Counted from the first letter of the stretch, positions 19,501-30,067 are shown. The stretch is 64,000 nt of DNA from Ochrobactrum sp. Marseille-Q0166 (GCF_014397025.1 NZ_JACJUO010000001.1:1660501-1724500), one strand, 5' to 3'. Numbers and translations are program-made. The notes: a model not told the origin generated them from the letters alone.

Positions 19501-20177
19501 TATGAATTAATCGAAGACCAGGCGTTCAGGCCAAAACTTATGTGCGCGCGCATTCGATAAATAAAACCGTATCGAATTATGGTTAACAAAGGTTTCAAAC
19601 TCCCCTTTTGGGCGGCACAGACTATCCTTCAATTATTCTATAGCCACCTTTCGGCAAAATTACGATGAAGGTGTCAACTGATATTCATACTTGTCATAGC
19701 TCGAACGACGCCATAAAAGCTAAACTAGGCTTTGGAATAGCTGTCAGAATCGTTTGCCGGTTTTCTAAACGGATCGAGACGAAAGATAGCTAAAACAGTG
19801 ATGTATTGTATTCACTTCCCATTAGCCCGCACAGAATTCAACGGAATACGGCACCCCCGCCGCCTCCGTTTTTTAATCGGCCGACGGCGCATGGATACGC
19901 GCTGTCGCCAGTGCTCTGAAAAGAGCAAAGAGGTCGGCCCGGCTTTTTCGGGCCATATATGAGGTCGTTTCGAACGGAACAGCTATGGGTCTAGCAAGAC
20001 TGACCATCGCAAGCCTGAAGACCGTGATCGCCAGTTGGCCATCGCGCGCAGAAACAGCAGCTTTTGTTCCGACGAACCCATTATCATCCGGCAGATGCTC
20101 CCCAGCCAGGACGACAGCCTTCAGGGTTTCGTCCGGCGCACGCGGCTTGCGTCTTAGTGCCGGCAGGAAAGACAGTT
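19501..20177 (+). other. Long gene-free rne leader / amiC-rne divergent region
   Basis: About 680 bases without a supported gene. It must hold the amiC and rne promoters. The part closest to rne contains a GGCCCG...CGGGCC hairpin (19936-19954) with a T-rich loop. RNase E is known in other bacteria to bind and cut its own long leader, so a leader-based feedback is plausible here. In-frame starts upstream of 20178 give no conserved protein. Confidence 0.5.
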
Positions 20178-22973
20178 ATGTCCAACAAAATGCTTATCGA
20201 TGCCTCTCACCCGGAGGAGACGCGCGTTATCGTAACGCGCGGGAACAAAATTGAAGAATTCGACTTTGAGTCGGAACATAAGAAACAGCTAAAGGGTAAC
20301 ATATATCTCGCACGCGTCACGCGTGTTGAGCCATCCCTTCAGGCTGCATTCGTGGAATATGGCGGCAATCGTCATGGTTTCCTCGCATTTTCTGAAATTC
20401 ATCCTGATTATTATCAGATTCCTGTTGCTGATCGGCTTGCACTGCTTGAAGCAGAAGCAAAGGCAGCGCGCGCAGCAGACGACGAAGAAGACGAGCCGAA
20501 GGCAAAGAACAACGACCGTTCACGCCGTCATCGCCGTCGTGGACGTCGTGATGATCAGAATGCGAACGTTGCTAAAAACGGAGTGCCAGCTGCGGAGCCA
20601 GTCGGTCCGGCTTTTGCAGATTACATTGCTGGCACGCCGGCTATCGCCTTGATGAAACTGGCCGGTGATGTTGTTTCAGAAGGCGTTGAATCAAGCGACA
20701 ATGATGATGATGACGAGAACGATGTCGAAAATGAAGAAGACATCGTTGAATCGGTTGGTTCGGAAGATGCGATGGAAGAACTTCCTTCGCACGGGCGGAC
20801 CAACCGTCGTCAGTACAACATTCAGGAAGTCATCAAGCGTCGCCAAATCATTCTGGTTCAGGTGGTCAAGGAAGAGCGCGGCAATAAGGGCGCAGCTCTC
20901 ACTACCTACCTTTCGCTTGCTGGTCGTTATTCCGTTCTGATGCCAAACACGGCTCGGGGTGGTGGTATCTCGCGCAAGATCACTAATCCGCAGGATCGCA
21001 AGCGTTTAAAGGAAATTGTCAAGGAACTTGAAGTGCCGCAGGGCATGGGCGTGATCCTTCGCACCGCCGGTGCAAATCGCACCAAAGCGGATATAAAGCG
21101 AGATTACGAATATTTGATGCGTATGTGGGAAAATGTTCGCACATTGACCCTGCAATCAACGGCACCCTCGCTCGTTTACGAAGAAGGCAGTCTGATCAAA
21201 CGATCGATCCGTGATCTTTACAACAAGGAAATCACCGAGATTCTCGTTGCTGGTGAGACCGGCTATCGTGAAGCAAAAGACTTCATGCGCATGCTGATGC
21301 CGACCCATGCAAAAGTCGTTCAGCCTTATCGTGAGCAGGTTCCGGTTTTCACACGTTATGGTCTGGAAGCGCAGCTTGATCGCATGCTGCTTCCGCAGGT
21401 CACACTGAAGTCGGGTGGATACCTCATTATCAACCAGACAGAAGCCCTAGTTGCCATTGACGTAAATTCCGGTCGTTCGACGCGTGAACATTCGATTGAA
21501 GACACGGCGCTTCAGACCAATCTGGAAGCTGCAGAAGAAGTCGCACGCCAGCTGCGCTTGCGCGATCTTGCCGGTTTGATCGTTGTTGATTTCATCGACA
21601 TGGAAGAAAAGCGCAACAATCGCGCAGTCGAAAAGAAGATGAAGGACTGCCTGAAAGACGACCGCGCGCGTATTCAGGTTGGCCGTATTTCGCATTTCGG
21701 TCTTCTGGAAATGTCACGTCAGCGTATTCGGGCATCAGTGCTCGAAAGCACGATGCAGGTTTGTCAGCATTGCGGTGGTACGGGACATGTGCGCTCTGAC
21801 TCCTCGATGGCACTCCATATTATTCGTGGCATTGAAGACTATCTTCTGCGCCATTCGGGCTATGACATTACTGTACGCACTCCGGTTGCATCGGCGCTTT
21901 ATGTTTTGAATCACAAGCGCGAACTACTTGCTGATCTTGAGGGCCGCTTCGGTGCTTCAATCAGCATTGACGCAGACGACAGTGTTGGTCATCAGCATTT
22001 TGTCATCGACAAAGGTGCGCCATCCACGCGTCCGATTACGATCCATCCTGCGGCACCTATCGTCTATGAAGACGATCTGAACGACCCGGATATCCCGATG
22101 GACGAGGATGAGGCCGAAGAAGAAGTCAGAGACGAAGTATCTACCCGCGAAGAAAATAGCGAAGATGGTGATCGCAAGCGCCGCAAACGCCGTCGTCGTC
22201 GCGGTGGCCGTGATCGTGAAGGCGGTGAGCAGGCAGCACAAACAGATTCCGCATCAGAATCATCAGACGAAGATGACGAGGAAGATGCAAATCCGCATGG
22301 CAAAAGCGCGCTGAGCGAAGAGGATCGCCGTAAGAAGCGCCGCCGCGGTCGCCGTGGAGGACGCAAAAACCGTCGTGAAGATGATATTCATGCACGGAAA
22401 GTTCCAGCCCCTGAATTCGTCGGCTACACGCCAGTGATTCCAGTACCTGCGGAAGAATCGCCCGCTGAAGTCTCATCAGAAATCACTGTCAGTGAGGCTG
22501 TGGCTGTGGCTGTTGAAATAGCCGCTGTTGAAGCGCCAGTGGCCACTGAACCAGTTGTTGTTGAAGAAGACCAAAAGCCTGCAAAGCCAGCGCGCAAACC
22601 GCGTGGCCGCAAAGCTGCAAAAACTGAAGAAGCCGCGAGTGAAGATGTTGTCGTAGCTGATCCGGCAGAAGAGCCAGCCAAGCCTGCTCGAAAGCCACGT
22701 GGACGCAAAAAAGTTGTTGAAGATGAAGCAGCAGCAGAAGCCGCCGTCCCCGCAGTGGAAGCGGAAGTTGCAAAGCCGAAGCGTCGCACCCGCAAAGTTG
22801 CAGCAAAGGCAGAAGCTGAGAACCTTGCCGCTGAGTCCGAATTAGCACCTGCCGCTGAGCCTCAAAAGGCTGCAGAACCTGAAAAGGTAGCTGAGCCAGT
22901 GGTTACGTCCAGCGAAACTGAGGAGCAGAAACCAAAACGCGGCGGCTGGTGGCAGAAAAAGGGATTTTTCTAA
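20178..22973 (+). CDS. rne: Ribonuclease E
   Basis: Essential endoribonuclease and degradosome scaffold, 931 residues from ATG 20178 (GGAAAG upstream; MSNKMLIDASHPEET is the family N-terminus). The S1 RNA-binding domain (about 38-290) is interrupted by a long charged insertion rich in Arg and Asp/Glu. Catalytic-core aspartates lie in VAIDVNSGRST (near 427) and LIVVDFIDM (near 470); the zinc-link CQHCGGTG follows near 530. The disordered C-terminal half has basic blocks, repeated KPARKPRGRK units and a GGWWQKKGFF end, as in alphaproteobacterial enzymes. Confidence 0.96.
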   Translation: MSNKMLIDASHPEETRVIVTRGNKIEEFDFESEHKKQLKGNIYLARVTRVEPSLQAAFVEYGGNRHGFLAFSEIHPDYYQIPVADRLALLEAEAKAARAADDEEDEPKAKNNDRSRRHRRRGRRDDQNANVAKNGVPAAEPVGPAFADYIAGTPAIALMKLAGDVVSEGVESSDNDDDDENDVENEEDIVESVGSEDAMEELPSHGRTNRRQYNIQEVIKRRQIILVQVVKEERGNKGAALTTYLSLAGRYSVLMPNTARGGGISRKITNPQDRKRLKEIVKELEVPQGMGVILRTAGANRTKADIKRDYEYLMRMWENVRTLTLQSTAPSLVYEEGSLIKRSIRDLYNKEITEILVAGETGYREAKDFMRMLMPTHAKVVQPYREQVPVFTRYGLEAQLDRMLLPQVTLKSGGYLIINQTEALVAIDVNSGRSTREHSIEDTALQTNLEAAEEVARQLRLRDLAGLIVVDFIDMEEKRNNRAVEKKMKDCLKDDRARIQVGRISHFGLLEMSRQRIRASVLESTMQVCQHCGGTGHVRSDSSMALHIIRGIEDYLLRHSGYDITVRTPVASALYVLNHKRELLADLEGRFGASISIDADDSVGHQHFVIDKGAPSTRPITIHPAAPIVYEDDLNDPDIPMDEDEAEEEVRDEVSTREENSEDGDRKRRKRRRRRGGRDREGGEQAAQTDSASESSDEDDEEDANPHGKSALSEEDRRKKRRRGRRGGRKNRREDDIHARKVPAPEFVGYTPVIPVPAEESPAEVSSEITVSEAVAVAVEIAAVEAPVATEPVVVEEDQKPAKPARKPRGRKAAKTEEAASEDVVVADPAEEPAKPARKPRGRKKVVEDEAAAEAAVPAVEAEVAKPKRRTRKVAAKAEAENLAAESELAPAAEPQKAAEPEKVAEPVVTSSETEEQKPKRGGWWQKKGFF

Positions 22974-23001
22974 GTCTTGACGCTTTAAGCATTCAATAAA
23001 A

Positions 23002-23034
23002 AAAACCGGCGGAAATGCCGGTTTTCTTTTTGTT
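23002..23034 (+). terminator. Rho-independent terminator of rne
   Basis: A 9-bp stem (23002-23010 with 23017-23025), loop of six, with a T-rich tail. It lies 28 bases after the rne stop. Confidence 0.88.
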
Positions 23035-23192
23035 TCTTGAATTTTAAAGCGCTGGTCTGACGGGATCGGCGCTCTAATTTTTCGTTTTATGGCGCATCAT
23101 TTTCTGATGGTAGCGGGATCAGGATCAGAAATCAGTCCCGCGAACTCATCTCCCCGCGTAGGCGTTTCATCCCTTCGGGAAGCCCTCCAATT

Positions 23193-24356
23193 TCAGGCTT
23201 TTTGCTGCGGAAGCCATCCTTCGAGCCGCCGTACCACTTCTTCCATGTCTTCAGAACTGCCTGCATAGGAAAAACGCATCGTACGGTGGCCATCGATAGG
23301 ATCAAAATCCCGACCGGGAGTTGCTGCAATATTTGTTTCAGCAATCATACGACGCGCAAATTCCATGCTGTCATTGGTGAAGCGCGAAACATCGCAATAG
23401 GCGTAGAATGCGCCATCCATAGGAGCGGCAAGATTTAACCCCATGGGTGGCAGATGATCGAGCAAGATTTTACGGTTCTGTCGATAACGATCCTTGACGC
23501 GCTCAAGCTCAACGGTGGCATTGAACGCTTCGATTGCTGCGCGTTGTGACAGTTCTGGCGCAGAAATGTAAAGGCTTTGACCAAGACACTCGATCGCGCG
23601 GACGTCCGCATCCGGCAGCACCATCCAGCCGATGCGCCAGCCAGTCATGCAGTAATATTTCGAAAATGAATTGATGATCGTAACATCGTTCGAAATTTGC
23701 AAAGCCGTGACGTCTTCTGCTTCATAAGATAGACGATGGTAGATTTCATCCGAAATGACGCGGATACCCAGCCCGTGCGCGGTCTCAATAATCGCTTTGA
23801 GCTCGGTCTTGTCGATAACAGCACCCGTCGGGTTGGCAGGGCTCGCAAAGAGAACGCCCTTTAAAGGTTTCTCCGCATGGGCGGCAGCAAGGGCTTCAGC
23901 AGTCAGCGCACCGGACGCCCCGCTATCATTGGCGATTTCCACCACTTCAAGACCAAGCGTGGTCAGAATATTACGATAAGCCGGATAACCTGGGCGAGTA
24001 ATTGCAACACGATCACCGGGATCGAAATAGACTAGAAAAGCGAGGTTGAATGCAGCCGACGAGCCTGTCGTAATAGCAATGCGTTCAGGAGAAACAGATA
24101 CGCCGTAACTATCTGCATAGTGCTGGGCGATTGCTTCACGCAATTCGATGAGGCCAAGCGCATCAGTATAACCGATACGGCCATCTTTCAGGGCACGCTC
24201 AGCTGCCTCCCGCACGATTTGCGGCGCCGGGTCTGCCGGTTGCCCTACTGCCATCGAAATAATCGGGTGGCCCGCTGCACGTCTACGGTTGGCTTCCGCC
24301 AGAACATCCATGGCGTGAAACGGTTCGACCGCACTACGGTTTGAAAGAATATTCAA
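23193..24356 (-). CDS. PLP-dependent class I/II aminotransferase
   Basis: Fold-type I aminotransferase of 387 residues; amino-acid substrate not determined. It has VGQPADPAPQIV, the ANPTG motif in FASPANPTGAVID, the Schiff-base lysine in INSFSKYYCMTGWRIGWM and the C-terminal arginine in TMRFSYAGS. The start is taken as TTG at 24356 because GGGAGG lies five bases upstream and homologues begin near NILSNRSAV. Longer in-frame starts have no ribosome site. It is convergent with rne. Confidence 0.88.
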   Translation of the reverse strand: MNILSNRSAVEPFHAMDVLAEANRRRAAGHPIISMAVGQPADPAPQIVREAAERALKDGRIGYTDALGLIELREAIAQHYADSYGVSVSPERIAITTGSSAAFNLAFLVYFDPGDRVAITRPGYPAYRNILTTLGLEVVEIANDSGASGALTAEALAAAHAEKPLKGVLFASPANPTGAVIDKTELKAIIETAHGLGIRVISDEIYHRLSYEAEDVTALQISNDVTIINSFSKYYCMTGWRIGWMVLPDADVRAIECLGQSLYISAPELSQRAAIEAFNATVELERVKDRYRQNRKILLDHLPPMGLNLAAPMDGAFYAYCDVSRFTNDSMEFARRMIAETNIAATPGRDFDPIDGHRTMRFSYAGSSEDMEEVVRRLEGWLPQQKA

Positions 24357-24530
24357 CTGAGCCTCCCAAAAGCACGAAATGCTATAAAGCACCCTCGCCC
24401 TACAATCGCCGGATTGGTAAAGCAACAGCGGCTTCAGTAAAAAGAGTAATCAAGTTTCCTGTAAGCTTCGTTGATCGATGATCTCTATCGATGAAATGCC
24501 AGGCAGGTTATAAGATTCGGGTTACTCTGT

Positions 24531-25970
24531 TTGAGCAGGATGCGGGGCACCATGGGAAGCATGACTGTAACTTTGCCGACCAAAGCGTTTTCTTTCCATA
24601 GCCTGATGCGTCGTTCCGTCGTCGCTTTTTCGGCGCTTGCCGTGGCTGTTACAGGGATACTTCCCGCAAAGGCCCAGTCGCGTGGCGGTGGCGTGCCAAT
24701 CGTACGCGATGCGGAAATTGAAGCCCTTGTCTCTGATTATGCTGCCCCCATCCTCCGAGCTGCAAAACTTGGCGGGCGCGGCGTAAGTGTCATTCTCGTC
24801 AATTCCCAGAGCTTCAACGCCTTTGTTGATGGACGCCGCATTTTCATCAATACGGGCGCAATCATGCAGTCAGAAACACCCAATGAAATTATTGGCGTGA
24901 TTGCGCATGAAGCCGGCCACATTGCCGGTGGCCATCAGGACCGATTGCGTGAGCAGTTAAGTCGTGCCCGGACTATGGCGGTTATCGGTATGCTGTTGGG
25001 CGTTGGTGCCGGTGTTGCAGGTGCTGCATCTGGCAGCAGTGCGGCAGCAGGTGCTGGCGGCGGCATTGCCATGGGTAGTTCTGAAATGGCGATGCGCAAT
25101 CTGCTGAGTTATCAACGCACCGAAGAAATCACCGCCGATCGTCTGGCTGTGAATTATCTCAATGCCACAGGCCAATCCACAAAAGGCATGCTCGATACAT
25201 TCCAGCGTTTTGCGACAGCACTTTCGCTTTCTGGTACCCAGATTGATCAATATCGCATTAGCCATCCATTGCCACGTGAACGTATAGCCAATCTGGAAGA
25301 GCTCGCGAAGAAGAGCCCCAATTATAATAAAACGGATTCTGCCGCCCTCCAACTCAGACATGATATGGCGCGCGCTAAAATCGCTGCTTATTCCTCTAAT
25401 AATATGGGCGCATTGCAGAGGATGTTCCGATCCAACCCCGGCGGCCTGCCAGCACGTTATGGCAATGCAATCACCACCTATTTGAATGGTTCGGCACGTT
25501 CTGCAATTCCAAAGTTCGAGGCACTTATTAAAGAACAACCGAAGAACCCCTATTTTCATGAAATGATGGGAGAAGTTCTCATCAAAGCCAATGATGCACA
25601 GGGGGCCGCCAAAGCCTTTCAGCGTGCCGTTTCATTGGATACGCGCAAGTCTCCGCTGCTACGTATGAGCTATGGACGCGCTCTTATGCTTACCGGCACG
25701 AAAACCAATATGCCTGACGCTATCAAGGAGCTGAAGGCAGGAATCGCAGCCGATCCAGAGTTTCCGGGAGGATATGGCTATCTTGCGCAGGCGTATGGCC
25801 AATCTGGTGACATGGCACGCGCTGATCTTGCCACAGCCGACATGAACTATTATTCCGGCAACCTGCAGCAAGCTCAGATATTTGCCATTCGTGCGCAAAA
25901 GCAGATGAAACGGGGAACACCCGACTGGCTGCGTGCGCAGGATATAATCAACGCCAAAGCTAAAAAGTAA
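24531..25970 (+). CDS. M48 family metalloprotease with TPRs (BepA-like)
   Basis: Periplasmic zinc protease like BepA, which handles outer-membrane protein quality. It has a signal peptide ending near AKAQS, an M48 domain with HEAGH and a second glutamate ligand in EEITADRLAV, then a glycine/alanine-rich membrane-like stretch (about 150-180). C-terminal tetratricopeptide-like repeats run over about 300-460. Start is ambiguous among TTG 24531 and ATG 24540, 24552 and 24561; the outermost is given. It is followed by a thiol oxidoreductase gene 50 bases downstream. Confidence 0.9.
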   Translation: MSRMRGTMGSMTVTLPTKAFSFHSLMRRSVVAFSALAVAVTGILPAKAQSRGGGVPIVRDAEIEALVSDYAAPILRAAKLGGRGVSVILVNSQSFNAFVDGRRIFINTGAIMQSETPNEIIGVIAHEAGHIAGGHQDRLREQLSRARTMAVIGMLLGVGAGVAGAASGSSAAAGAGGGIAMGSSEMAMRNLLSYQRTEEITADRLAVNYLNATGQSTKGMLDTFQRFATALSLSGTQIDQYRISHPLPRERIANLEELAKKSPNYNKTDSAALQLRHDMARAKIAAYSSNNMGALQRMFRSNPGGLPARYGNAITTYLNGSARSAIPKFEALIKEQPKNPYFHEMMGEVLIKANDAQGAAKAFQRAVSLDTRKSPLLRMSYGRALMLTGTKTNMPDAIKELKAGIAADPEFPGGYGYLAQAYGQSGDMARADLATADMNYYSGNLQQAQIFAIRAQKQMKRGTPDWLRAQDIINAKAKK

Positions 25971-26020
25971 GTCGCTTAACAGGCCTCTCAAGCCGCGTAT
26001 TAAGTGAGATTTCAGAACGT

Positions 26021-26848
26021 ATGAAAGTGATCAGTATGAAAAATGTCATTCTTGGTTCCATCGGAGGCGCCATCGTCGGAGCAGCTGCACTCGCACTCGG
26101 CTATTATGCAGGCACCGCACATCAGCCAGCGTCTGTAGCCCCCGTCGTCGCTCCCGTCGAAACGACCGCAGCGCCGCAATTGAACCAGCAGGCCGTAGAG
26201 GCCATCGTTCGCAACTATCTGCTGCAAAACCCGGAAATCATGGTTGAAGTGCAGACGGCACTCGAAACCAAACAGGCAGAAGCCGCACAGGAACAGGTGA
26301 AACAAGTTCTAGCTTCAAATCAGGGTCTTCTCTTTAATCCGGCACATGATGCGGTTTTCGGCAACCCAAATGGTGACGTTACTGTTTATGAGTTTTTTGA
26401 TTACAATTGCGGATATTGCAAACGCGCCCTGCCCGATATGGAAGCGATCCTCAAAAACGATAAAAATGTCCGCTTCGTCATGAAGGAATTCCCAATCCTC
26501 GGACCAGATTCCATGCGCGCACATGTCGTCGCACAGGCTTTCAAAGCCCTCTTGCCTGAGAAATATGCCGAGTTTCATGAAGTCCTTCTGGGCGCACAGG
26601 AACGCGCAACAGAAGCTTCAGCAATTGCTGACGCGGTGAAGCTAGGGGCGGATGAAGCAACGCTGCGTGAGAAGATGAAGGATCCGGCAATCACCAATGC
26701 TTTTCAGGAAAACTATCAGCTTGCCCAAAAGCTCAATATTACTGGAACACCGTCTTATATCATTGGAAATGAGCTCGTACCCGGTGCAATTGGTGCCGAA
26801 GGTTTGATCGAAAGAATCGCTGCGGCCCGAACTGCCAAGAAAAGTTGA
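26021..26848 (+). CDS. DsbA-family thiol:disulfide oxidoreductase, membrane-anchored
   Basis: Thioredoxin-fold protein of 275 residues with an N-terminal hydrophobic helix (about 8-30), so it acts in the periplasm. The active site is CGYC (Cys130 and Cys133) in FFDYNCGYCKRALP, and the cis-proline lies in ITGTPSYIIG. Its architecture, with an N-terminal helical extension before the thioredoxin domain, is like the DsbA/Com1 or ScsC group. It probably forms an operon with the upstream M48 protease gene. The second ATG at 26036 could be the start. Confidence 0.9.
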   Translation: MKVISMKNVILGSIGGAIVGAAALALGYYAGTAHQPASVAPVVAPVETTAAPQLNQQAVEAIVRNYLLQNPEIMVEVQTALETKQAEAAQEQVKQVLASNQGLLFNPAHDAVFGNPNGDVTVYEFFDYNCGYCKRALPDMEAILKNDKNVRFVMKEFPILGPDSMRAHVVAQAFKALLPEKYAEFHEVLLGAQERATEASAIADAVKLGADEATLREKMKDPAITNAFQENYQLAQKLNITGTPSYIIGNELVPGAIGAEGLIERIAAARTAKKS

Positions 26849-26992
26849 GTTGATTGAGATTACACCCGGTTGATTTTCCTACATGGCGTAATCAATCGTT
26901 CAATACTAACAAGCGGCTATTTTTGCCACAAATTGCGTTCATTCCACAAAGAATAGCGGGAAAAACGCTGTGGTTGAACATTCACATTGATT

Positions 26993-27024
26993 TAGAGGGT
27001 TTCGACTTGCGTCTAAGCCCTCTA
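26993..27024 (+). repeat. Inverted repeat upstream of aroQ
   Basis: TAGAGGGTTT (26993-27002) pairs with AAGCCCTCTA (27015-27024) with one G-T pair around 12 bases. It lies 55 bases upstream of aroQ. No T tract follows, so it may be a leader hairpin or an operator rather than a terminator. No gene is seen in 26849-27078. Confidence 0.4.
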
Positions 27025-27078
27025 TATGGAATGCGAAGTGTAATCGAAATTTTGTAATAGGCCCGTAATCCATAACGG

Positions 27079-27546
27079 ATGAACATGGTAAAAACGGTTT
27101 TTGTTCTGAACGGCCCCAATCTCAATTTTCTTGGGAAGCGTGAGCCGGGTATCTACGGTGTGGCAACGCTCGATGATATCGAAGCGAGCTGCAAGCGTGA
27201 ATCTGAACAATTGGGCCTTGCTGTCGATTTTCGGCAAACGAATTATGAAGGTGATCTGGTCAGCTGGATTCAGGAAGCAGGCGACAAAAATGCCTATGTC
27301 CTGATCAATCCAGCAGCATACAGCCACACTTCGGTTGCTATTCACGATGCCATTCGCTCGGCCAAGGTTACGGTCGTGGAAGTGCATTTGTCGAATATTC
27401 ATGCGCGTGAAGCTTTCCGGCATCACTCCTATGTCTCCGCAGTCGCCAAAGGCGTCATCTGCGGCTTTGGCGCGGAAGGATACCTGCTCGGCCTGCGCGC
27501 ACTCGCGGCAATTGCCAAAGAAGAAGAAAACAACGGGCAAGCGTAA
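27079..27546 (+). CDS. aroQ: Type II 3-dehydroquinate dehydratase
   Basis: Converts 3-dehydroquinate to 3-dehydroshikimate in the shikimate pathway. The 155-residue product is the typical type II size. It shows [18 protein letters not shown] with the catalytic tyrosine, the [11 protein letters not shown] segment, [11 protein letters not shown] and the [10 protein letters not shown] loop. A second start ATG lies two codons in (27085). It heads an aroQ-accB-accC cluster, with accB 11 bases behind. Confidence 0.96.
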   Translation: MNMVKTVFVLNGPNLNFLGKREPGIYGVATLDDIEASCKRESEQLGLAVDFRQTNYEGDLVSWIQEAGDKNAYVLINPAAYSHTSVAIHDAIRSAKVTVVEVHLSNIHAREAFRHHSYVSAVAKGVICGFGAEGYLLGLRALAAIAKEEENNGQA

Positions 27547-27557
27547 AGGGGCCTGAT

Positions 27558-28022
27558 ATGTCCAGCAAAAACTCCGTCATCGACAAAGAAACAATCCGCG
27601 ATCTCGCGAACATTCTCAATGAAACCGACTTGACCGACATTGAAGTCGAACATGGTGAACTGCGTATCCGCGTTTCGCGCAATGTAACTGTTCAGGCTGC
27701 GGCTACCGTCATGCAGGCAGCACCCGTTGCCGCCGCTGCACCTGTCGCTACTGCTGTTGCTGCAGAGCCGACCAAAGCGGAACTCAGCAAGAATGCGGTT
27801 CCTTCACCAATGGTCGGGACGGCGTATCTCGCGCCCGCTCCTGGTGCACGCAACTTCATCGAAGTGGGAACACAGGTCAAAGAAGGCCAGACGCTTCTGA
27901 TCATCGAAGCTATGAAGACGATGAACCAAATCGCGGCTCCACGTGCCGGCACGGTCAAGGCTATTCTGGTTGAAGATGCAACACCTGTTGAATTCGGCGA
28001 ACCGCTTGTCGTCATCGAGTAA
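27558..28022 (+). CDS. accB: Biotin carboxyl carrier protein of acetyl-CoA carboxylase
   Basis: Carries biotin between the carboxylase and transferase halves of acetyl-CoA carboxylase in fatty-acid synthesis. It has a short N-terminal helix domain, an Ala/Pro linker (about 50-75) and a C-terminal biotinyl domain with biotin lysine near 120 in EAMKTMNQI. The second residue after Lys is Met in the usual pattern. AGGGG precedes the ATG. Confidence 0.96.
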   Translation: MSSKNSVIDKETIRDLANILNETDLTDIEVEHGELRIRVSRNVTVQAAATVMQAAPVAAAAPVATAVAAEPTKAELSKNAVPSPMVGTAYLAPAPGARNFIEVGTQVKEGQTLLIIEAMKTMNQIAAPRAGTVKAILVEDATPVEFGEPLVVIE

Positions 28023-28079
28023 GATGACCATCAGGTCAGAAGAGTTTCAGCTTATTCAATGAACGGGCAGCAAAGCGCA

Positions 28080-29438
28080 ATGTTTCAAAAGATACTCATA
28101 GCCAATCGTGGCGAAATCGCTCTTCGTGTGCTCAGGGCTTGTAAAGAACTGGGCATCAAGACGGTGGCAGTTCATTCCACGGCAGATGCCGATGCGATGC
28201 ACGTCCGCCTTGCGGATGAAAGCGTGTGCATCGGACCGCCTCCATCACGTGACAGCTATCTGAATATTCATCAAATCGTTGCTGCTTGCGAAATCACTGG
28301 TGCGGATGCAATTCATCCGGGCTACGGTTTCCTTTCCGAAAATGCCAAGTTTGCTGAAATTCTTGAAGCACACGGCATTACCTTTATCGGACCAACTTCT
28401 TCGCATATCCGTATCATGGGCGACAAGATTGAAGCCAAGCGCACCGCAAAGCGCCTTGGCATTCCAGTCGTTCCCGGTTCGGATGGCGGCGTCACTGACG
28501 AAGGTGAAGCCAAGCGCATCGCAAAAGAAATCGGCTATCCGGTTATCATCAAGGCATCCGCTGGTGGTGGTGGTCGCGGCATGAAGGTAGCCCGCACCGA
28601 AGACGATCTTGCTGTAGCCCTCGCAACGGCACGTACTGAAGCGGGTGCAGCATTTGGAGATGATGCCGTCTATATCGAGAAGTATCTCGAAAAGCCGCGT
28701 CATATCGAAGTGCAGGTCATGGGCGATGGTGCAGGCAATGCAATCCATCTTGGTGAACGCGACTGTTCCTTGCAGCGTCGTCACCAGAAGGTGTGGGAAG
28801 AAGCCAACTCGCCAGCGCTCAATGCTGAAGCACGCGACAAGATCGGCATGATCTGCGCCAATGCTGTGGCAGACATGGGCTATCGTGGTGCGGGCACGAT
28901 CGAATTCCTGTATGAGAACGGCGAGTTCTATTTCATCGAAATGAACACACGTCTTCAGGTGGAGCATCCAGTTACGGAAGCAATCACCGGCATCGATCTC
29001 GTTCATGAGCAGATTCGCGTCGCCGCTGGCCTCGGCCTTTCGGTCAAGCAGAGTGAGGTGCGCTTCCATGGCCATGCCATTGAATGCCGCATCAATGCTG
29101 AAGACCCACGCAACTTCACACCTTCACCGGGTCTCATCACCCATTACCATACGCCGGGCGGTCTTGGTATCCGCGTGGATTCGGGCGTCTATTCAGGCTA
29201 CCGCATCCCGCCATACTATGACAGCCTCATCGGCAAGCTCATCGTCCATGGCCGCAACCGCGTTGAATGCATGATGCGTCTGCGTCGTGCACTCGATGAA
29301 TTTGTGGTTGATGGTGTGAAAACGACCCTGCCCCTGTTCCAGGACCTGATTTCCAATCAGGACATCGCCAATGGCGATTACGACATCCATTGGTTGGAAA
29401 AGTATCTGGCCAAACAGTCTGAAACGTCAGGTGCATAA
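28080..29438 (+). CDS. accC: Biotin carboxylase subunit of acetyl-CoA carboxylase
   Basis: ATP-dependent carboxylation of the biotin on AccB. The product of 452 residues has the N-terminal [17 protein letters not shown], the ATP-grasp glycine loop [25 protein letters not shown] and the catalytic [14 protein letters not shown]. The C-terminal domain is complete. Start at 28080 is chosen because homologues begin at this Met; an upstream in-frame ATG at 28059 is possible. It is translated next to accB. Confidence 0.96.
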   Translation: MFQKILIANRGEIALRVLRACKELGIKTVAVHSTADADAMHVRLADESVCIGPPPSRDSYLNIHQIVAACEITGADAIHPGYGFLSENAKFAEILEAHGITFIGPTSSHIRIMGDKIEAKRTAKRLGIPVVPGSDGGVTDEGEAKRIAKEIGYPVIIKASAGGGGRGMKVARTEDDLAVALATARTEAGAAFGDDAVYIEKYLEKPRHIEVQVMGDGAGNAIHLGERDCSLQRRHQKVWEEANSPALNAEARDKIGMICANAVADMGYRGAGTIEFLYENGEFYFIEMNTRLQVEHPVTEAITGIDLVHEQIRVAAGLGLSVKQSEVRFHGHAIECRINAEDPRNFTPSPGLITHYHTPGGLGIRVDSGVYSGYRIPPYYDSLIGKLIVHGRNRVECMMRLRRALDEFVVDGVKTTLPLFQDLISNQDIANGDYDIHWLEKYLAKQSETSGA

Positions 29439-29443
29439 ATAAA

Positions 29444-30058
29444 GTGACCGCAGGAGCCTCCCCGGACGACTATTCAATCGAACCGGAGTTGCTCCTGCGC
29501 GCCTATGCCACCGGGGTTTTTCCGATGGCAGAAGAAGCAGACGATCCGGAAATTTTCTGGGTCCGTCCTGAAAAGCGCGGCATCATCCCGCTTGATGGCT
29601 TTCACATCCCGAAAAGCCTGCAAAAAACCATCCGACAAGCGATTTTTGAAATCCGGCTCGATACTGACTTCGAGGGCATCATCGACGGCTGCGCAAGCGG
29701 CACCGGCGAACGTGCACGCACATGGATCAATAGGCCAATACGTGAAGCCTATCGGAAGCTTTTTGAAGCGGGTCATTGCCACACAGTTGAAGCATGGCAT
29801 GACGACAAGCTTGTCGGCGGGCTTTATGGCGTTACGCTCGGACGCGCCTTCTTTGGCGAGAGCATGTTCACACGCAAGCGCGATGCGTCAAAAGTCTGCC
29901 TCGCCTATTTGGTCGATCATCTCAAACGGCAGGGATTCGTGCTGCTGGATACACAGTTTACGACAGCGCATCTCGAGCGCTTCGGCGCAATCGAAGTCAA
30001 GCGCAAGAAATATGAAGGGCTTCTCGAAGAGGCACTTCAGGGCAATGCCAATTTTTGA
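29444..30058 (+). CDS. aat: Leucyl/phenylalanyl-tRNA-protein transferase
   Basis: N-end rule enzyme that adds Leu or Phe to proteins with N-terminal Lys or Arg, marking them for ClpAP. Its 204 residues include [47 protein letters not shown] and [16 protein letters not shown] motifs of the family. The start is GTG at 29444, five bases after accC. It converges on the next gene with only nine bases between stops and no visible hairpin. Confidence 0.95.
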   Translation: MTAGASPDDYSIEPELLLRAYATGVFPMAEEADDPEIFWVRPEKRGIIPLDGFHIPKSLQKTIRQAIFEIRLDTDFEGIIDGCASGTGERARTWINRPIREAYRKLFEAGHCHTVEAWHDDKLVGGLYGVTLGRAFFGESMFTRKRDASKVCLAYLVDHLKRQGFVLLDTQFTTAHLERFGAIEVKRKKYEGLLEEALQGNANF

Positions 30059-30067
30059 TTTATAAAA

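Noticed and set aside
19985..20254. A small plus-strand frame overlapping the rne start
   Set aside because: It overlaps rne out of frame, has no conserved features and lies in the probable rne leader.
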